Position numbers and translations under genes: made by a program. A stretch of DNA of 25,547 nucleotides from positions 1-25,547 of the forward strand of contig CALTYW010000013.1 of assembly GCA_943913625.1 (NCBI GenBank), read 5' to 3'. The first letter of the stretch is position 1. Every line of letters begins with the position of its first letter. Shown one piece after another: positions 23,887 through 25,547 of the stretch. Under the pieces are notes generated by a model that made no database searches, was not told where the DNA came from, and saw only the letters and a list, made by a program, of their open reading frames with translations. The stretch is from an uncultured Campylobacter sp. GTDB lineage: Bacteria > Actinomycetota > Actinomycetes > Mycobacteriales > Mycobacteriaceae.

Positions 23887-23895
23887 TTTTCACCA

Positions 23896-23934
23896 CCCCT
23901 TGAATCTATAAAGATTTCTACCTAGATTAAGGGG
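23896..23934. promoter_or_regulatory. Promoter and operator of the toxin-antitoxin pair
   Basis: CCCCTTgAATCTA (23896-23908) and TAGATTAAGGGG (23923-23934) form a 12-bp inverted repeat with one bulged base. The -35 TTGAAT (23900-23905) and -10 TAGATT (23923-23928) are exactly 17 bp apart and lie one in each arm. Transcription would start at or next to the antitoxin ATG (23936), giving a leaderless mRNA. A smaller dyad AATCT-ATAA-AGATT is nested at 23903-23916. Binding of the antitoxin here would block polymerase. The repeat may also act as the hutI terminator. Confidence 0.65.
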
Positions 23935-23935
23935 C

Positions 23936-24244
23936 ATGAAAACACTGAGCATGAGTGAGGCGTCCGTCGCTGGTGTCTCAGCTATCGCTACCTCAGCGGA
24001 AGCCGGGGAGTCCGTAGCACTTTCTCGCCATGGAAGGGTGGTCGCGGAGGTAGTGTCTGCGGACGAGATTGCACGGCTTAGGCGTGACAACGAACAACTG
24101 CTAGAAGCTGTTCTGGTATTGGCCCGACTGGCAACGGACTCCGGTGGGCGGACAGACCTCGATGACGCCATCACTGCCTTCGGTTTCGACCGATCGGTAC
24201 TTGAAGCAGAACTCGAAGCTGAAATTCGAGCCGGTCAGATATGA
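23936..24244 (+). CDS. Type II antitoxin, Phd/YefM-like
   Basis: A 102-residue protein. Residues about 8-46 (SVAGVSAIATSAEAGESVALSRHGRVVAEVV) match the N-terminal DNA-binding fold of prevent-host-death antitoxins. The rest is charged and helical (IARLRRDNEQLLEAVLVLARLA; FDRSVLEAELEAEIRAGQI), as expected for the toxin-wrapping tail. It overlaps the toxin start by 4 bases (ATGA), the usual coupled arrangement. It begins one base after an inverted repeat that contains its promoter, so it is probably autoregulated. Lower GC than the hut genes suggests that it was acquired. Confidence 0.8.
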   Translation: MKTLSMSEASVAGVSAIATSAEAGESVALSRHGRVVAEVVSADEIARLRRDNEQLLEAVLVLARLATDSGGRTDLDDAITAFGFDRSVLEAELEAEIRAGQI

Positions 24245-24801
24245 CGAAGCCCAAGGCGCGAGTTCGTCTGACTGATGATGCCGTTGCGGACATTCAACGT
24301 CTTGTAAAGCGGGATCCCGAAATCGCACGTCTGCTTTTCCGTCGGATGCTTCTTCTCGAACGTTCCCCATCTGCAGGAGAACCGCTCCTTGGTCCTCTCG
24401 TAGGGTTTCGAAAACTCACTGCGGGGGACCGGCAGTACCGAATCGTGTGGCGCGAAATGAGAGACGACGCTTTCCAACCCGTGCTCGAGATTGCCGAAGT
24501 ATGGGCCGCAGGGGTTCGCACAGACAGCGAGGTCTATGACGAGGTGCGAGCTCGAATTCGCCGTATGGGCAAATCAGCGAATCCGCAAACTCAGGCCCTT
24601 GCAGACGTTTTACAAGCCTTGGGGCGCGGCTTCCGCGAGATCCCGGCCCAAGCAGAGTCAACCTCCCCTCCTCCCCTGCCGGTGTGGTTAGTGCAGGCGC
24701 TTGAGGATCAACTTGGGCTTTCAAAGAGTGAGGTTTGCAAACTCGACGAAGAAAAAGCACAGCAGCTACTCATGCAGCACTGGAGTCGCCCGAAGGGGTG
24801 A
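24241..24801 (+). CDS. RelE/ParE-family toxin with a C-terminal extension
   Basis: A 186-residue protein. Residues about 5-105 carry the RelE/ParE pattern: VRLTDDAVADIQRLVKRDPEIARLLFRRM, then EPLLGPLVGFRKLTAGDRQYRIVWRE (the strand region that forms the RNase or gyrase-binding face), and VLEIAEVWAAGVRTDSEVY. Usual members have 85-110 residues. Here about 75 more follow: a linker rich in Pro and Ser (TSPPPLPVW) and a helical end (LVQALEDQLGLSKSEVCKLDEEKAQQLLMQHW). The extension's role is unknown. Target (mRNA or gyrase) cannot be told from sequence. It is translationally coupled to the antitoxin. Confidence 0.78.
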   Translation: MTKPKARVRLTDDAVADIQRLVKRDPEIARLLFRRMLLLERSPSAGEPLLGPLVGFRKLTAGDRQYRIVWREMRDDAFQPVLEIAEVWAAGVRTDSEVYDEVRARIRRMGKSANPQTQALADVLQALGRGFREIPAQAESTSPPPLPVWLVQALEDQLGLSKSEVCKLDEEKAQQLLMQHWSRPKG

Positions 24802-24852
24802 CTCAGCCCTCCAGCCGCATCAGCCTCGGACAAAGCCGAAGGCGCCGGCGGG

Positions 24853-25440
24853 TTAGGCGAAGAACGCCTCCCGGCGCGCCGCCTGCTCCACCGGATCCGG
24901 CACGGGCAGCGAGCCGACAAGGCGCTGGGTGTAGGCCTCCTGCGGGTTCGCCATGACGTCCTTGCCGTAGCCGTACTCCACCAGGTCGCCGTGGTAGAGC
25001 ACGCCGACGGTGTGGGACACCATGTCCACCACGGCCAGGTCGTGGCTGATGAACAGGGCGGCAAAGCCCAAGTCGCGCTGCAAGGATTGGAACAGCTCGA
25101 GCACCACTGCTTGGACGGAGACGTCGAGGGCGGAGGTTGGCTCATCGGCAATCAGCAGCTCCGGGTCGAGCACGAGCGCACGCGCAAGCGAGACGCGCTG
25201 GCGCTGGCCGCCGGAAAGCTCGTGCGGGTAGCGCGAAGCAAACGCGGTGGGCAGCTCCACCGCGTCAAGCAGCTCGGCGGCGCGGCGCTTCCTATCCTTT
25301 GCGCCCGCCTCTGAATTGACCACCATCGGTTCAGTGATGCACTCCTCCACCGTGAAGTAGGGGTTGAAGGAGGTCGCCGGATCCTGGAACACGAAGCCGA
25401 CGCGCTTGCGCAGCTCGCGCAGGTCCGCGGGCTTGATGCC
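24853..25440 (-). pseudogene. Oligopeptide/dipeptide ABC transporter ATP-binding protein, 5' part missing
   Basis: The C-terminal about 195 residues of a DppF/OppF-type ATPase are intact: ADLRELRKRVGFVFQDPATSFNPYFTV (Q-loop), the ABC signature LSGGQRQRVSLARAL, Walker B LLIADEPTSALD, switch His in FISHDLAVVDM, and the peptide-transporter tail ending ARREAFFA. The Walker A motif (GxxGxGKT) should lie about 40-50 residues before the Q-loop but is absent. The frame runs on into unrelated, AT-richer sequence and meets a stop at 25525-25527. So either an insertion has cut off the 5' part, or the window ends inside such an insertion. As it stands it cannot make a functional ATPase. Confidence 0.75.
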
Positions 25441-25547
25441 GTTTCCAAAAAAGTAGGTTGGAACGAAATTAGCCCGAACTGTGTCCTGGATTACTGGCTC
25501 TTCGCGTTCTAGAGTGCGTTGATCTTAGGTTGCAGGCCTCCGGAGTG
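25441..25547. mobile_element. Possible end of a second insertion element
   Basis: Base composition drops sharply at about 25441 where ABC-ATPase homology ends. GGCTCTTCGCG at 25496-25506 resembles the GGCTCTTC-type termini of ISL3 elements. The other end and any transposase lie outside the window, so this is tentative. Confidence 0.3.

Overview
The window is high-GC actinobacterial DNA, most likely from a Corynebacterium. The block serS / GntR-HutC-type regulator (FarR-like) / septum-formation protein / minimal zincin / pheA / LytR-CpsA-Psr protein matches, from memory, the serS-farR-pheA-lcpB neighbourhood of C. glutamicum. Many genes appear to be leaderless, with a TAnnnT -10 box ending 6-7 nt before the start codon, which is common in this genus. 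No rRNA, tRNA or CRISPR array was seen.

Layout. 1-6529 is a conserved core: serS (3' end outside the window), the FarR-like regulator, a septum-formation protein coupled to a small metallopeptidase, a DUF2891-pheA pair on the minus strand, a CPBP membrane protein and an LCP protein. 6536-8441 is accessory: a DUF222/HNH (13E12-type) gene followed by a non-coding stretch holding four copies of a 41-bp repeat. 8442-23886 is an extended histidine-utilisation region: a YjiH-type membrane protein, hutG, an acyl-CoA dehydrogenase, a class III (CaiB-type) CoA-transferase, a second YjiH paralogue, an IclR regulator (probable HutR), a sodium:alanine-type symporter, a 1.8-kb IS3-family element, then hutH, hutU and hutI. 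23936-24801 is a Phd/RelE-type toxin-antitoxin pair. The window ends in an oligopeptide ABC ATPase gene that has lost its 5' part at the edge of AT-richer, foreign-looking DNA.

How the genes work together. HutH, HutU, HutI and HutG give the four-step route from histidine through urocanate, imidazolonepropionate and formiminoglutamate to glutamate plus formamide. Two nearly identical 16-bp palindromes (GTCTCACAT-nn-GAGAC) lie between hutG and the acyl-CoA dehydrogenase operon (10866-10881) and in front of hutU (20795-20810). They have the same 14-bp layout as the IclR-type HutR site I recall from C. resistens. This ties the dehydrogenase / CoA-transferase / YjiH operon to histidine or urocanate metabolism. 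The pair has no hydratase or thiolase beside it and resembles the CaiA/CaiB logic. The most interesting hypothesis here is therefore a CoA-cycling module that interconverts imidazolepropionate (dihydrourocanate) and urocanate and feeds HutU, with YjiH proteins as candidate transporters. The IS element sits 51 bp upstream of hutH, between the arms of an inverted repeat that resembles its own ends, and may have changed hutH expression.
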